Of a DNA stretch of 64,000 bases, positions 46,289 to 55,343 are shown in pieces. Each line of letters begins with the position of its first letter. The first letter of the stretch is position 1. Both the position numbers and the translations under genes were made by a program. Source of the stretch: Sphingobium faniae (GTDB lineage Bacteria; Pseudomonadota; Alphaproteobacteria; Sphingomonadales; Sphingomonadaceae); contig FMTU01000001.1 in assembly GCA_900100475.1 (NCBI GenBank), positions 434,001 through 498,000 on the forward strand. Reading direction: 5' to 3'. The notes beneath the pieces were generated by a model, which searched no databases, was not told the DNA's origin, and saw nothing but the letters and a program-made list of their open reading frames with translations.

Positions 46289-47067
46289 AACAACCTCTCC
46301 CTCTCCTCGGCCGGAGTCGCCGCGCGCAGGAAGATCGGTTCGAAAATCCCTTCCTGCCGAATGTCGAGCCGCCCCTGCCGCGCCAGTTCCAGCGCCGCGA
46401 CAAAGCTGCTCGCCATGGCCGATTTCGCCATCGGCGCGTCCAGCCCGGAAGGCAGGAAGGATTCGATCCGCGTCCAGTCCAGCGCCGCGCCCACCAGCGC
46501 CCCGACCCGCTGGATCGCCTCGTCCAGCGTCATGACGGGGCGGACGGCGACGCGGTGAATCACCGGCTGCGTCCGCGCCTTCACCTGGCCATAGGCTTGC
46601 AGCATGTCGAACAGGCTGGCGTCCCACTTCGCCCTGCGGACGAGGCGCAATCCTTCCGGTTTCGCGCGCACGAACACATCGCGCCCGATCCGGTCCCGCG
46701 CCATCAGCCGCGCGCCCGCTTCGCGCATCGCATGGAGCCGCTGGAGCCGCAATTGCAGGCGCAGCGCCAGTTCCTCCGGGCTGGGTTCGGGCTGCGCCTC
46801 TTTCGGGAGCAGCAGCGCGGATTTGAGATAGGCGAGCCATGCCGCCATCACCAGATAATCGGCCGCCAGTTCCAGCTTCAACTGCCGCGCGCCGTCGATA
46901 TAGGCGAGATATTGCTCCGTCAGGGCCAGAATCGAAATCTCGCGCAGATCGACCTTCTGCGTCCGCGCCAGCGCCAGCAACAGGTCGAGCGGCCCTTCCC
47001 AGCTTTCGAAGCTGACCGTCAGCATATCGGGCCGGGGCGCGGCGACGGGCGTGAACAGGTCGTCCAC
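46285..47067 (-). CDS. scpA: Segregation and condensation protein ScpA (kleisin)
   Basis: A 260-residue kleisin. FESWEGPLDLLLALARTQKVDLREISI is the N-terminal block, YLVMAAWLAYLKSALLLP the central helices, and a winged helix closes the C-terminus (MASSFVAALELARQGRLDIRQEG). It bridges SMC heads. The likely start is a GTG 11 bases after nagZ; an internal ATG at MLTVSFES would give a shorter form of 246 residues. Confidence 0.92.
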   Translation of the reverse strand: MDDLFTPVAAPRPDMLTVSFESWEGPLDLLLALARTQKVDLREISILALTEQYLAYIDGARQLKLELAADYLVMAAWLAYLKSALLLPKEAQPEPSPEELALRLQLRLQRLHAMREAGARLMARDRIGRDVFVRAKPEGLRLVRRAKWDASLFDMLQAYGQVKARTQPVIHRVAVRPVMTLDEAIQRVGALVGAALDWTRIESFLPSGLDAPMAKSAMASSFVAALELARQGRLDIRQEGIFEPIFLRAATPAEERERLL

Positions 47068-47078
47068 CCCTGCGCTCC

Positions 47079-48092
47079 TCAAGCCAGAACCGGGGCCAGC
47101 AGCACGTCCCGCCGGGCCAGCAGTTCCTCCAGCGGCGGCGCGGCGGCGGGACGCGCGACCGACGCCATCGCCCGGTCGAGCCGATCCCGCGACGCCGCCG
47201 CAATGTCCGGCAGGCGATCGGCAATCCCGATCATGTCGTCCATCCGCCCCCAGCAATTGAGCGCCAGATCGCAGCCCGCCGCCACGACGCCCGCCGCCAG
47301 CGCGGGGATGTCGCCCTTCAACGCCTTCATATCGAGATCGTCGGACATCAACAGCCCATCGAAGCCGATACGCCGGCGGATGATGTCTTCGATGACCGCC
47401 GGCGAAAGGCTGGCGGGCAGGTCCGCATCCCATGCGGTGTAGACGACATGGGCGGTCATCCCCATCGGCGCATTTTTGAGCGTCTGGAACGGAGCGAGAT
47501 CGGTTTCCAACGCCCCTTCGTCCGCCGTCACGACCGGCAGTTCATGATGGCTGTCCACCAGCGCGCGGCCATGGCCCGGCATATGCTTGACGATGCCGAC
47601 CACGCCGCCATCGGCCAGCCCGGCAAGCACCGCCCGCCCCAGCGCCGCGACCCGCATCGGTTCCGCCCCCAGCGTGCGGTCGCCCATGATGTCGCTCGCG
47701 CCTTCCTGCCGCACGTCGAGAAGCGGCAGGGCGTCCACCGTGATGCCCGCCTCCGCCAGCGTCGTCGCAATGGCGCAGGCATTGGCCCGCGCCGCCGCGA
47801 TCGCGCTGGAAGGCGCCACGTCATAGAGGCGGTCGAACAGCGCGCCCGGCGGGAAACTGGGCCAGACCGGCGCCTGCATCCGCGCCACCCGCCCACCTTC
47901 CTGGTCGATCATGATGAGCAGGTCGTCGCGCCCATGGAGAGAACGCAGATCGTCCGTCAGCGCCCGAAGCTGCGCCTTGTCCGCGATGTTGCGCCGGAAC
48001 AGGATATAGCCCGCAGGCTCGGCCTCCGCGAAGAAGGCGCGTTCGTCAGGGGTGATGGTTTCGCTGGAAAGGCCGAAAATGACAGGCTTCAT
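47079..48092 (-). CDS. nagZ: Beta-N-acetylglucosaminidase NagZ
   Basis: A 337-residue GH3 enzyme. MIDQEGGRVARMQ and KHMPGHGRALVDSH are the family signatures; the His of the second is the flexible catalytic loop and the nucleophile is Asp in LMSDDLDMKAL. It removes GlcNAc from anhydro-muropeptides during cell-wall recycling. There is no signal peptide, so it is cytoplasmic. It lies directly before scpA. Confidence 0.95.
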   Translation of the reverse strand: MKPVIFGLSSETITPDERAFFAEAEPAGYILFRRNIADKAQLRALTDDLRSLHGRDDLLIMIDQEGGRVARMQAPVWPSFPPGALFDRLYDVAPSSAIAAARANACAIATTLAEAGITVDALPLLDVRQEGASDIMGDRTLGAEPMRVAALGRAVLAGLADGGVVGIVKHMPGHGRALVDSHHELPVVTADEGALETDLAPFQTLKNAPMGMTAHVVYTAWDADLPASLSPAVIEDIIRRRIGFDGLLMSDDLDMKALKGDIPALAAGVVAAGCDLALNCWGRMDDMIGIADRLPDIAAASRDRLDRAMASVARPAAAPPLEELLARRDVLLAPVLA

Positions 48093-48218
48093 GCCGCCGA
48101 TCCTAGCGGGTCATGCGCGCGCTGTCGAAGGGAAGATGGGGGTCGAAGGGAAGATGAGGGATTGCGAGGATGGCCAGTCCGCCAACTCGCGATGGCGGGC
48201 TTCGGCCCATAACCGCCG

Positions 48219-48665
48219 CTATTTGCGAAAGCTCTCCGCCGCCGCGCAGGCCAGTTGGTCGGCGCGTTCGTTTTCCGGATGGCCGGCATGACCTTTCACC
48301 CACTGCCATGTCACCTGGTGGCGCGCGGCCGCCTTGACCAGCGCCTGCCAGAGTTCGGCATTTTTGACGGGCTTTCGGTCGGCGGTCTTCCAGCCATTTT
48401 TCTGCCAGCCGAAGATCCATTTGGTGATGCCGTCCATCACATATTTGCTGTCGGTGTAGAGCGTCACGCGGCACGGGCGCTTGAGCGCGTCCAGCGCCTC
48501 CACCGCCGCCATCATCTCCATGCGGTTGTTGGTGGTCTGCGCCTCGCCTCCGGAAATTTCCCGTTCCCTGTCGCCAGAGCGCAGCACCGCGCCCCAGCCG
48601 CCGGGGCCGGGATTGCCCTTGCATGCGCCGTCGGTGAAAATCTCGACCTGGGGGAGATCGCTCAT
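48219..48665 (-). CDS. rnhA: Ribonuclease HI
   Basis: A 148-residue enzyme with the catalytic residues Asp in [11 protein letters not shown], Glu in NNRMEMMAA, Asp in YTDSKYV and Asp in ERADQLA. It cleaves RNA in RNA-DNA hybrids. Its ATG overlaps the thrB stop (ATGA). The 126-bp gap after it to nagZ holds a short direct repeat. Confidence 0.97.
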   Translation of the reverse strand: MSDLPQVEIFTDGACKGNPGPGGWGAVLRSGDREREISGGEAQTTNNRMEMMAAVEALDALKRPCRVTLYTDSKYVMDGITKWIFGWQKNGWKTADRKPVKNAELWQALVKAAARHQVTWQWVKGHAGHPENERADQLACAAAESFRK

Positions 48666-49639
48666 GCGCCCAGCAATTCCGCCGGACCGGCCTTCGCATA
48701 GAAGTCGAGGCGGCGCAGGAAGGCGAGCGGGTCCTTGCGCGTCACCAGCGCGTCGGCGGGCGTGTTGATCCAGTCATAGGCGCGCGTCAGCAGGAAGCGC
48801 AAAGCCGCTCCCCGGCACAGGATCGGAAAAGCGGCGCGCTCGGCTTGCGACAGCCCATGCGTCTGCGCATAGCCCGTGCCCAGCGCCGCCGCGCGGTCGC
48901 CGTGCCAGATCGCGCCGTCATGGCTGAACACCCATGCGCTATGCGTGACGGCGAGGTCATAGGCGCGGATGTCGGTGCAACTGAAATAAAAGTCGATGAG
49001 ACCCGTCACCTCATCCCCCAGCATCAGCACATTGTCGGGGAAAAGGTCCCCATGGATGACGGCCCGGGGCAAGTCGGCGGGCCAATGCGCGTCGAGGAAC
49101 GCCAGTTCGTCCGCCACCCGCGCGCCAAGGCCGGGCGCGATCCGGTCGAAATCATCGCCGCATTTCGCCGCCAGATCGTGCCAGCCGGGCAGGTTGAGCG
49201 CATTGCGCCGCTCGCCCGTGAAACCCTCCGCCGCGCGGTGCATCGCGCCCAGCGCCGCGCCCGCCGCGCGCGATTGCGCGACGGTCGGCTCGGTGACGGA
49301 AATGCCGGTCAGGAATTCGATCAGGCAGGCGGCCCGCCCGGCAAGCTGTTGCAGCCGCGTTCCGTCGCGCGCCGGAATGAAGCGCGGCACCGGCATTCCC
49401 CGCGCGCCCAGATGGTCGAGCAGGTCCATGAAGAAAGGCAGGTCCGCCTCATCCACCCGCTTTTCGTAGAGGGTCAGGATATAGCGATGCCCTTCCCCAT
49501 TGGCGCCGGTGGTTTCCAGCAGGTAATTGCTGTTCTCCACCCCCTCGGCGATGCCCTTGGCGGACACGAGGCGGCCCGCGTCATAGCGCGTGAGAAAGGC
49601 GTCGATCTCCTCGGCGGGAACATGGGTATAGACGGCCAT
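48662..49639 (-). CDS. thrB: Homoserine kinase ThrB (APH-fold type)
   Basis: A 325-residue kinase of the aminoglycoside phosphotransferase fold that replaces GHMP-type ThrB in alphaproteobacteria. It opens [19 protein letters not shown] and has [24 protein letters not shown] (Brenner motif) and GLIDFYFSC (metal site). It phosphorylates homoserine in threonine synthesis. It is three bases from ispH and overlaps rnhA, so ispH-thrB-rnhA form one operon. Confidence 0.93.
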   Translation of the reverse strand: MAVYTHVPAEEIDAFLTRYDAGRLVSAKGIAEGVENSNYLLETTGANGEGHRYILTLYEKRVDEADLPFFMDLLDHLGARGMPVPRFIPARDGTRLQQLAGRAACLIEFLTGISVTEPTVAQSRAAGAALGAMHRAAEGFTGERRNALNLPGWHDLAAKCGDDFDRIAPGLGARVADELAFLDAHWPADLPRAVIHGDLFPDNVLMLGDEVTGLIDFYFSCTDIRAYDLAVTHSAWVFSHDGAIWHGDRAAALGTGYAQTHGLSQAERAAFPILCRGAALRFLLTRAYDWINTPADALVTRKDPLAFLRRLDFYAKAGPAELLGA

Positions 49640-49642
49640 GGG

Positions 49643-50602
49643 TTATGCCGGCTCCAGTCCGCGCGGCAGCTTGAAGGCGATTCGTTCCTGCGCGGTTTCC
49701 ACCTGTTCTTCCTTCACGTCGAAATGGCGGGCGATCAGGTCCACGACTTCGCGCACCAGCACTTCGGGGGCCGACGCGCCCGCCGTCAGCCCCAGCGTCC
49801 TGACGTCCTTCAGCCAGTCGAGGTCGATGTCGTCGGCGCGCTGGATCAGGCGGGCGGGGGTGCCTTCCCGCTCGGCGACTTCGACGAGGCGCACGGAATT
49901 GGAGCTGTTGGGCGCGCCGATCACGTAAAGCGCGTCGCAGCGGGGCGCGATCGCCTTGACTGCCGCCTGCCGGTTCGACGTGGCATAGCAGATGTCCTCG
50001 CCCCTGGGCGGCTGGATCGCAGGGAAGCGCCGCTCCAGCACCGCGACGATGGCGGCGGTGTCGTCCACCGACAGGGTCGTCTGCGTCAGGAAGGCGAGAT
50101 TATCCGGGTCGGCGGGCATGAAGGCTTGCGCGTCCGCCACTGTTTCGATCAGCGTCATCGTGCCTTCGGGCACCTGCCCGAGTGTGCCGATGACTTCGGG
50201 ATGCCCCTTATGCCCGATGAACAGGATATGGCGGTCGGCCTTCACATGCCGTTCGGCCTGCCGGTGCACCTTGCTCACCAGCGGGCAGGTGGCGTCCAGA
50301 TAGGACAGGCCGCGCTCCTCGGCCTTGGCGGGCACGGCCTTGGGCACGCCATGGGCAGAAAAGACGACCGGCACGTCGTCAGGCACCTGGTCCAGTTCCT
50401 CGACGAAGACCGCGCCTTTCGCCTTCAGGCTGTCCACCACATATTTATTGTGGACGATTTCATGGCGGACATAGACCGGCGCGCCATATTTCTCGATGGC
50501 GCGCTCGACGATGACGATGGCGCGGTCGACACCGGCGCAAAAGCCGCGCGGGGCGGCGATCAGCAGCGTCATCGGCGGGCGGGGCGAAGGATCGTTCGTC
50601 AT
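49643..50602 (-). CDS. ispH: 4-hydroxy-3-methylbut-2-enyl diphosphate reductase IspH
   Basis: A 319-residue iron-sulfur enzyme. The three cluster cysteines are Cys22 (GFCAGVDRA), Cys106 (ATCPLVSK) and Cys205 (DICYATSN). It makes isopentenyl and dimethylallyl diphosphate in the last step of the MEP pathway. The start is the ATG at [10 protein letters not shown], since the upstream frame overlaps the divergent lipoprotein gene. It heads the ispH-thrB-rnhA operon. Confidence 0.96.
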   Translation of the reverse strand: MTNDPSPRPPMTLLIAAPRGFCAGVDRAIVIVERAIEKYGAPVYVRHEIVHNKYVVDSLKAKGAVFVEELDQVPDDVPVVFSAHGVPKAVPAKAEERGLSYLDATCPLVSKVHRQAERHVKADRHILFIGHKGHPEVIGTLGQVPEGTMTLIETVADAQAFMPADPDNLAFLTQTTLSVDDTAAIVAVLERRFPAIQPPRGEDICYATSNRQAAVKAIAPRCDALYVIGAPNSSNSVRLVEVAEREGTPARLIQRADDIDLDWLKDVRTLGLTAGASAPEVLVREVVDLIARHFDVKEEQVETAQERIAFKLPRGLEPA

Positions 50603-50708
50603 GAAGGGCGGCTCTAGGCGAATGTGGCGCGCGATGAAAGCGGCTTCCTTTCGGTTGCGCGGGCGGCAGGGGATGGATAAGGAAGCCGGATGCCTGAGCC
50701 AAGGGCCC

Positions 50709-51365
50709 ATGCCAAGGAACCCGCCTGTGACATTGCCTCGTATCGCCCTGACCGGAATGATTCTTCTTGCTCTTGCCGGCTGTTCGCGCCGGGGAGAGAT
50801 TGATGCGACGGGCGGCATCGTCGCCGTGCGTTCGGCCTGCCCGACCGCCGCGATCCCGGCTTATACGGGCGACGTCACGCTGTTCAACCCGGCGCAGAGC
50901 CGCGATGCGTCGGCCATCGACGTGGTGGCGAACATCACCGACCTGCGTTCGACCTGCGCGGATGGCGAGCAATTCTATACCGAGGCGACCTTCACGGTGA
51001 ACGCCCGCCGCAGCGACCCGACCGGCGCGCGGCAGGTGACGCTGCCCTATTTTTCGACCGTGGTGCGCGGCGGCAACGCCGTGATCGCCAAGCGGGTGGG
51101 ACAGGTGACGCTGAACTTCGAGCCGGGTCAATATCGCGCCAGCGCGGTGGCGAAGGCCGGTTCCTATGTGAACAAGGCGGCGGCCACACTGCCCGAGGAT
51201 ATTCAGCGCCGGATCACCTCCAGGCGCAAGGCGGGCGACGAGGATGCGGCGATCGACCCCTTCGCGCAGCCGGACGTCAAGGCAGCGTTGCAGCGAACCA
51301 GTTTCGAGCTGCTGATCGGGTTCAACCTGACCCAGGATCAGCTCAAATATAACGCCACGCGTTAA
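50709..51365 (+). CDS. Conserved lipoprotein of unknown function
   Basis: A 218-residue protein with a lipobox LAGC giving lipidated Cys25 after a hydrophobic signal. The mature part is soluble, with beta-strand-rich spacing ([25 protein letters not shown]) resembling sphingomonad envelope lipoproteins. The name is not known to me. A GTG six codons on could be the real start. It diverges from ispH and is followed by a REP palindrome and argS. Confidence 0.72.
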   Translation: MPRNPPVTLPRIALTGMILLALAGCSRRGEIDATGGIVAVRSACPTAAIPAYTGDVTLFNPAQSRDASAIDVVANITDLRSTCADGEQFYTEATFTVNARRSDPTGARQVTLPYFSTVVRGGNAVIAKRVGQVTLNFEPGQYRASAVAKAGSYVNKAAATLPEDIQRRITSRRKAGDEDAAIDPFAQPDVKAALQRTSFELLIGFNLTQDQLKYNATR

Positions 51366-51380
51366 GTCCAGCCTGTTTTC

Positions 51381-51447
51381 CCGTTCTGGCGGAGCTTGTC
51401 GAAGCCCCCCATGTCTTGAGGCCCTTCGACAGGCTTGGCCCGAACGG
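51381..51447. repeat. REP-like palindrome before argS
   Basis: CCGTTCTGGCGGAGCTTGTCGAAG (left arm, 51381-51404) pairs imperfectly with the reverse of the right arm, CTTCGACAGGCTTGGCCCGAACGG (51424-51447). The GCTTGTCGAAG/CTTCGACAGGC core is the common repetitive extragenic palindrome of sphingomonads. It may also end the lipoprotein transcript. Confidence 0.8.
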
Positions 51448-51473
51448 CCCGATGCTTTTCGAGGAATTGCCCT

Positions 51474-53201
51474 TTGTCCCTTTACAACCGCTTCACCGCC
51501 CATCTGAACGCCGTGCTCGACGCGCTGGAAGCGGATGGCGCGCTGCCCGCCGGTCTCAACCGCAAGCCGGTGACGGTGGAGCCGCCGCGCGATCCTTCGC
51601 ACGGCGACCTTGCCACCAACGCCGCGATGGTGCTGGCCAAGCCGGCGGGGACCAACCCGCGCGCGCTGGCGGAACGGATCGTCGCGGGCCTTGTCGGGCT
51701 GGACGAGGTGGAAAGCGCGGAGATCGCCGGGCCGGGCTTCATCAACATGCGCCTGACCGATGCGACATGGCGGGCGGAACTGGCCGCGATCCACGCCGAG
51801 GCGGAAGAATATGGCCGTTCCGACACCGGCGCGGGCGTTACCGTCAATGTCGAATATGTCTCCGCCAACCCGACCGGCCCCATGCATATGGGCCATTGCC
51901 GGGGCGCGGTGGTGGGCGATGCGCTCGCCACGCTGCTGGAGGCGGTCGGGCACAAGGTCGTCCGCGAATATTATATCAACGATGCGGGCGGGCAGGTCGA
52001 CGTCCTCGCCCGCTCGGCCCATGTCCGCTACCGCGAGGCGTTGGGCGAGGATGTCGGCGCGATCCCTGAAGGCCTTTATCCCGGCGATTATCTGGTCCCG
52101 GTGGGGCAGGCGCTGGCGGCTGAATATGGCGACAGCTATGTCGGCGCGCCCGAAAGCGAATGGCTCGTCCCGTTCCGCACCAAAGCCGTCGCCGCGATGA
52201 TGGAGATGATCCGCGACGACCTCGCGCTGCTCGGCATCCACCACGACATCTTTTCTTCCGAGGCAGAATTGCAGGCGGCGGGCAAGCCCGAAGCCGCCGA
52301 AGCATGGCTGCGCGACCACGGCCTTGTCTATGACGGCGTGCTCGAAGCGCCCAAGGGCGAGACGCCGGAGGACTGGGAGCCGGTCGAACTGCCGCTGTTC
52401 CGCTCGACCCAATTCGGCGACGATCAGGACCGCCCGATCAAGAAATCGAACGGAAGCTGGACCTATTTCGGCGCGGACATGGCCTATCATTTCCAGAAGG
52501 CCCAGACCGCCGACCAGCTCATCGACATCTGGGGCGCGGACCATGCGGGCACGGTCAAGCGCATCCAGGCTGCCGTCGCCGCGCTGACGGAAGGGCGGGC
52601 GCGGTTCGACGTGAAGCTGATCCAGATGGTCCGCCTGCTGCGCGACGGCGAGCCGGTGAAGATGTCCAAGCGCGCGGGCAATTTCGTGACGCTGGCCGAT
52701 GTGGTGCGCGAAGTGGGCAAGGATGTGGTCCGCTTCACCATGCTGACGCGCAAGGCCGACGCGCAGATGGACTTCGACTTCGCCAAGGTGGTGGAAGCGT
52801 CGAAGGACAATCCGGTCTTCTACGTCCAATATGCCCATGCGCGCATTTCCTCGCTCGGACGGCGGGCGCAGGAAGCGGGGATGGATCTTCCCGCGCCCGA
52901 CCTGTCCCGCCTTGGGACGGAGGAACTGGGGCTGGTCAAGCTCGCCGCCCAGTTCCCCCGGGTGGTGGAAGGGGCGGCGCAGACCCGTGAACCGCACAGG
53001 ATTGCCTTTTATCTCAATGACCTGGCTTCATCCTTCCATGGCTGGTGGAACCTTGGCAACGACAATCCGCAGGCCCGCGTCATCCTTCAGGATGATCCGG
53101 CCATCACTTCAGCGCGGCTTTTCTTGAGCCGCGGAATAGGGCAGATAATCCGCAACGGCCTTGCCCTGATGGGCGTGGTCGCGCTGACAGAGATGCAGTG
53201 A
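51474..53201 (+). CDS. argS: Arginyl-tRNA synthetase
   Basis: A 575-residue class I synthetase. The HIGH-type motif is HMGH at 138-141 in ANPTGPMHMGHCRG, the KMSK loop is VKMSKRAGNF, and the C-terminal DALR-type domain ends in the anticodon-binding helices. It charges tRNA-Arg. The start appears to be TTG: GAGGAA lies about nine bases upstream and the protein then begins (M)SLYNRFTAHL, matching relatives. The ORF continues upstream only into the REP element. Confidence 0.93.
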   Translation: MSLYNRFTAHLNAVLDALEADGALPAGLNRKPVTVEPPRDPSHGDLATNAAMVLAKPAGTNPRALAERIVAGLVGLDEVESAEIAGPGFINMRLTDATWRAELAAIHAEAEEYGRSDTGAGVTVNVEYVSANPTGPMHMGHCRGAVVGDALATLLEAVGHKVVREYYINDAGGQVDVLARSAHVRYREALGEDVGAIPEGLYPGDYLVPVGQALAAEYGDSYVGAPESEWLVPFRTKAVAAMMEMIRDDLALLGIHHDIFSSEAELQAAGKPEAAEAWLRDHGLVYDGVLEAPKGETPEDWEPVELPLFRSTQFGDDQDRPIKKSNGSWTYFGADMAYHFQKAQTADQLIDIWGADHAGTVKRIQAAVAALTEGRARFDVKLIQMVRLLRDGEPVKMSKRAGNFVTLADVVREVGKDVVRFTMLTRKADAQMDFDFAKVVEASKDNPVFYVQYAHARISSLGRRAQEAGMDLPAPDLSRLGTEELGLVKLAAQFPRVVEGAAQTREPHRIAFYLNDLASSFHGWWNLGNDNPQARVILQDDPAITSARLFLSRGIGQIIRNGLALMGVVALTEMQ

Positions 53202-53221
53202 GGGAAAGCGGAGTTTGAACG

Positions 53222-53944
53222 ATGGGCGACTATGCGCGGGGCCGGTTGGACCTGGATGACGAGGATCGCCTCCCCTGGCTGGAGCCGGCCATCGAGGAGG
53301 AGCAAGAGGAACGCCTCTCGCCCATCCGGCTGCTGGCGTTCATTCTCGCCGGGCTGCTGCTGATCGGCGCTGTCGTCGCGGGCATCTGGTGGATTCAGAA
53401 TCGGCAAAGCGGCGTGGGCGGCGAAGGCAAGCTGATCGCGGCCCCGGCCGAGGATTATAAGCTGGCCGCCAAAGATGCCGACGCCCGGAAATTCGCTGGC
53501 GAAGGCGACGCCAGCTTTGCCGCGAGCGAGGGCGTCGCGCGCGACGGGCGCATTGATCCCAGCCGCGTGCCCGAAGCCCCGATCACCGCGACCCGGCCCG
53601 CCCCGGCGGATCAGCAGCAGGCGGCTCCGGCCAGGCCCGCGCAAAGCGTCACGACCCGCGTGGCGGACGAAACCAGCGCGAAGCCGGTGGCAGCGACGCC
53701 CAAAGCCGGCGCGGCGGGCGGCACGATCCAGCTTGGCGCCTATGGCAGCCAATCGGGCGCGAAGGATGCGTGGAAGCGGCTCTCCAGGCGTTTCGCCTAT
53801 CTGGAGCCGCTCGCCATGACGGTGGAACCGGCCGAAGTGGGCGGCGGCACCGTCTATCGGCTCCGGGCGGCGGCAGGCGGCCAGGCGAGTGTGCTTTGCG
53901 GCAAGCTGAAGGTCGCTGGCGAAAGCTGCATCGTCGTCAACTGA
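53222..53944 (+). CDS. SPOR-domain membrane protein
   Basis: A 240-residue bitopic protein: acidic cytoplasmic start, one membrane helix at about 36-58, an Ala/Pro-rich linker, and a C-terminal SPOR domain from about 160 (TIQLGAYGSQSGAKDAWKRL). SPOR domains bind denuded septal glycan. It follows argS by 20 bp, an arrangement (argS-SPOR) common in alphaproteobacteria. It may be a division or envelope factor; the precise role is unknown. Confidence 0.88.
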   Translation: MGDYARGRLDLDDEDRLPWLEPAIEEEQEERLSPIRLLAFILAGLLLIGAVVAGIWWIQNRQSGVGGEGKLIAAPAEDYKLAAKDADARKFAGEGDASFAASEGVARDGRIDPSRVPEAPITATRPAPADQQQAAPARPAQSVTTRVADETSAKPVAATPKAGAAGGTIQLGAYGSQSGAKDAWKRLSRRFAYLEPLAMTVEPAEVGGGTVYRLRAAAGGQASVLCGKLKVAGESCIVVN

Positions 53945-53963
53945 CGCGCCGAAGCGCGGTTTT
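53945..53963 (+). terminator. Terminator of argS-SPOR transcript
   Basis: A short hairpin, CGCGC-CGAA-GCGCG, is followed by GTTTTGGG immediately after the SPOR gene stop on the + strand. Confidence 0.6.
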
Positions 53964-53977
53964 GGGATAATGCGGAA

Positions 53978-54005
53978 CCTCGCCTCCCCCCAAGGGGAAG
54001 CGAGG
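53978..54005. repeat. Inverted repeat between convergent genes
   Basis: CCTCGC-C-TCCCC and GGGGA-A-GCGAGG form a near-perfect stem with a short loop. No T-tract follows on either strand. It sits in the convergent gap between the SPOR gene and the YegP-like gene and may help block read-through. Confidence 0.55.
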
Positions 54006-54040
54006 ACAAGCATCTGCAACTGACCGGCTTTCGCCGTTCG

Positions 54041-54217
54041 TTATTCCGCTTCCTCGACTGGCGCGGCCGGGCCATTTTTCAGGATCGATTCGATGGCGTT
54101 CCGGGCGTTCGCCTTGCTGGAATAGCCCTCGGTCCAGAAGATGACTTCGCTGTTATATTTGAACTTGGCCACGAACTCGCCGGCCTTGTTCTTTTCGATC
54201 ACGAACTTGTGCGCCAT
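54041..54217 (-). CDS. YegP/UPF0339-like small protein (single repeat)
   Basis: A 58-residue protein starting MAHKFVIEKNKAGEFVAKFKYN, matching one DUF1508 (YegP) repeat; the common form has two. The repeat contains FWTEGYSSKANARNAIESI. Function unknown in the family, though copies are widespread. The start was set at the ATG after the charged leader; the longer frame overlaps a neighbouring gene. Confidence 0.78.
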   Translation of the reverse strand: MAHKFVIEKNKAGEFVAKFKYNSEVIFWTEGYSSKANARNAIESILKNGPAAPVEEAE

Positions 54218-54239
54218 GTTGAAGCTCCCGGTTATTGCG

Positions 54240-55343
54240 TTACCGAAACCGACTCGGACAGTAAGCGGCGGGATCGAGGCTGGCAATGGCTTGCGGCATC
54301 GCTTCCCCCATCAGCAGCGCGCGCGCCAGCAGCGCGGCGGCGGGCGAGGTCTGGATGCCGAACCCGCCCTGCCCCGCGAACCAGAAAAAACCCGGCATGA
54401 CGGGGTCGAAGCCATAGACCGGCGCACGATCGGGCGCGAAGCTGCGCAGCCCCGCCCATTTGCGCTCGACCGCCTCGACCGGCCAGTCCACCGCCTCCTG
54501 AAAGCGCATGATCGCCTGCGCCACCGCCATCTCGTCGGGCGCGGCGTCGCAGGGCGGCGAAGGCGCTTCGTCATGCGGGGTCAGCCAGACGCGGCCTTCC
54601 CCTTCCGGCTTGAAATAGAAGCGGCCGCCCATATCCATGACCAGCGGCAGATCCGCCGACGGCAAAGCGGGCACCCGCAATTGCAGCACCGTGCGCCGCA
54701 AGGGCGCGATCCCCAGCGGAGCCACGCCACAGGCCCGCGCCACATCGTCGGCCCATGCTCCCGCCGCATTGGCGATCACGCCGCAGTCGATCGGTCCCCC
54801 GCTCGTCTCCAGCCGCCAGCCGTCCCCCTGCGGCCGCGCCGAGCGGAGCGCCGTGGAAAGGCGCATTTCTCCCCCCCGCCGCCGGAAACGACGCAACCAT
54901 GCCTGATGCAGCGACCCGACGTCGATATCCTTCACCGCGGGTTCCAGAACGCCCAGCGTCCAGTCCGGCCTCAGACCGGGCACGACCGTTCGCGGATCGA
55001 CCGGCTCCAGCACGACTTTTCCCGCATAGTCCGTCAGCAGCCGGCCGCGCGCGGCCGCGTCCTGCGCCCGCCCGACATGCAAGGTCCGGCGCGGCGACAG
55101 GAAGGAGCGGCCGGAAAAATCCGGATCGGGCGACAGCAGCATCGGTCCCGATGCGGTGGTGAGCGGCTGCACCTGCGGGCCGCCATAGGTTTCTTCCCAG
55201 AAGGCCACGGAGCGGCCGGTGGCGTGATAGCCCGCCGCCGCCTCCTTCTCCAGGATCAGGACCGACGCCCGCGCCGCCAGTTCCGCGCCCAGGCTCGCCC
55301 CGGCGATGCCGCCGCCGACGATGACGATGTCAAAGCGGTTCAA
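54240..55343 (-). CDS. FAD-dependent oxidoreductase, D-arginine dehydrogenase-like
   Basis: A 367-residue DAO-family flavoprotein. VGGGIAGASLGAELA is the dinucleotide loop; GYHATGRSVAFWEETYG, IDVGSLHQAWLRRFRRRGG, ANAAGAWADDVA and FFWFAGQGGFGIQTSPA match D-arginine dehydrogenase (DauA) blocks. It probably oxidises D-amino acids, with quinone or an acceptor protein as partner; substrate unproven. It overlaps the hydrolase gene by four bases. Confidence 0.82.
   Translation of the reverse strand: MNRFDIVIVGGGIAGASLGAELAARASVLILEKEAAAGYHATGRSVAFWEETYGGPQVQPLTTASGPMLLSPDPDFSGRSFLSPRRTLHVGRAQDAAARGRLLTDYAGKVVLEPVDPRTVVPGLRPDWTLGVLEPAVKDIDVGSLHQAWLRRFRRRGGEMRLSTALRSARPQGDGWRLETSGGPIDCGVIANAAGAWADDVARACGVAPLGIAPLRRTVLQLRVPALPSADLPLVMDMGGRFYFKPEGEGRVWLTPHDEAPSPPCDAAPDEMAVAQAIMRFQEAVDWPVEAVERKWAGLRSFAPDRAPVYGFDPVMPGFFWFAGQGGFGIQTSPAAALLARALLMGEAMPQAIASLDPAAYCPSRFR

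Noticed and set aside
48124-48156. Direct repeat GTCGAAGGGAAGATG, two copies, in the rnhA-nagZ gap
   Set aside because: Only two copies of 15 bp with no other structure; probably a local duplication without a clear role.
50460-52997. An 845-residue - strand open frame across ispH, lipoprotein and argS
   Set aside because: It is antisense to well-supported genes and low in recognisable motifs.
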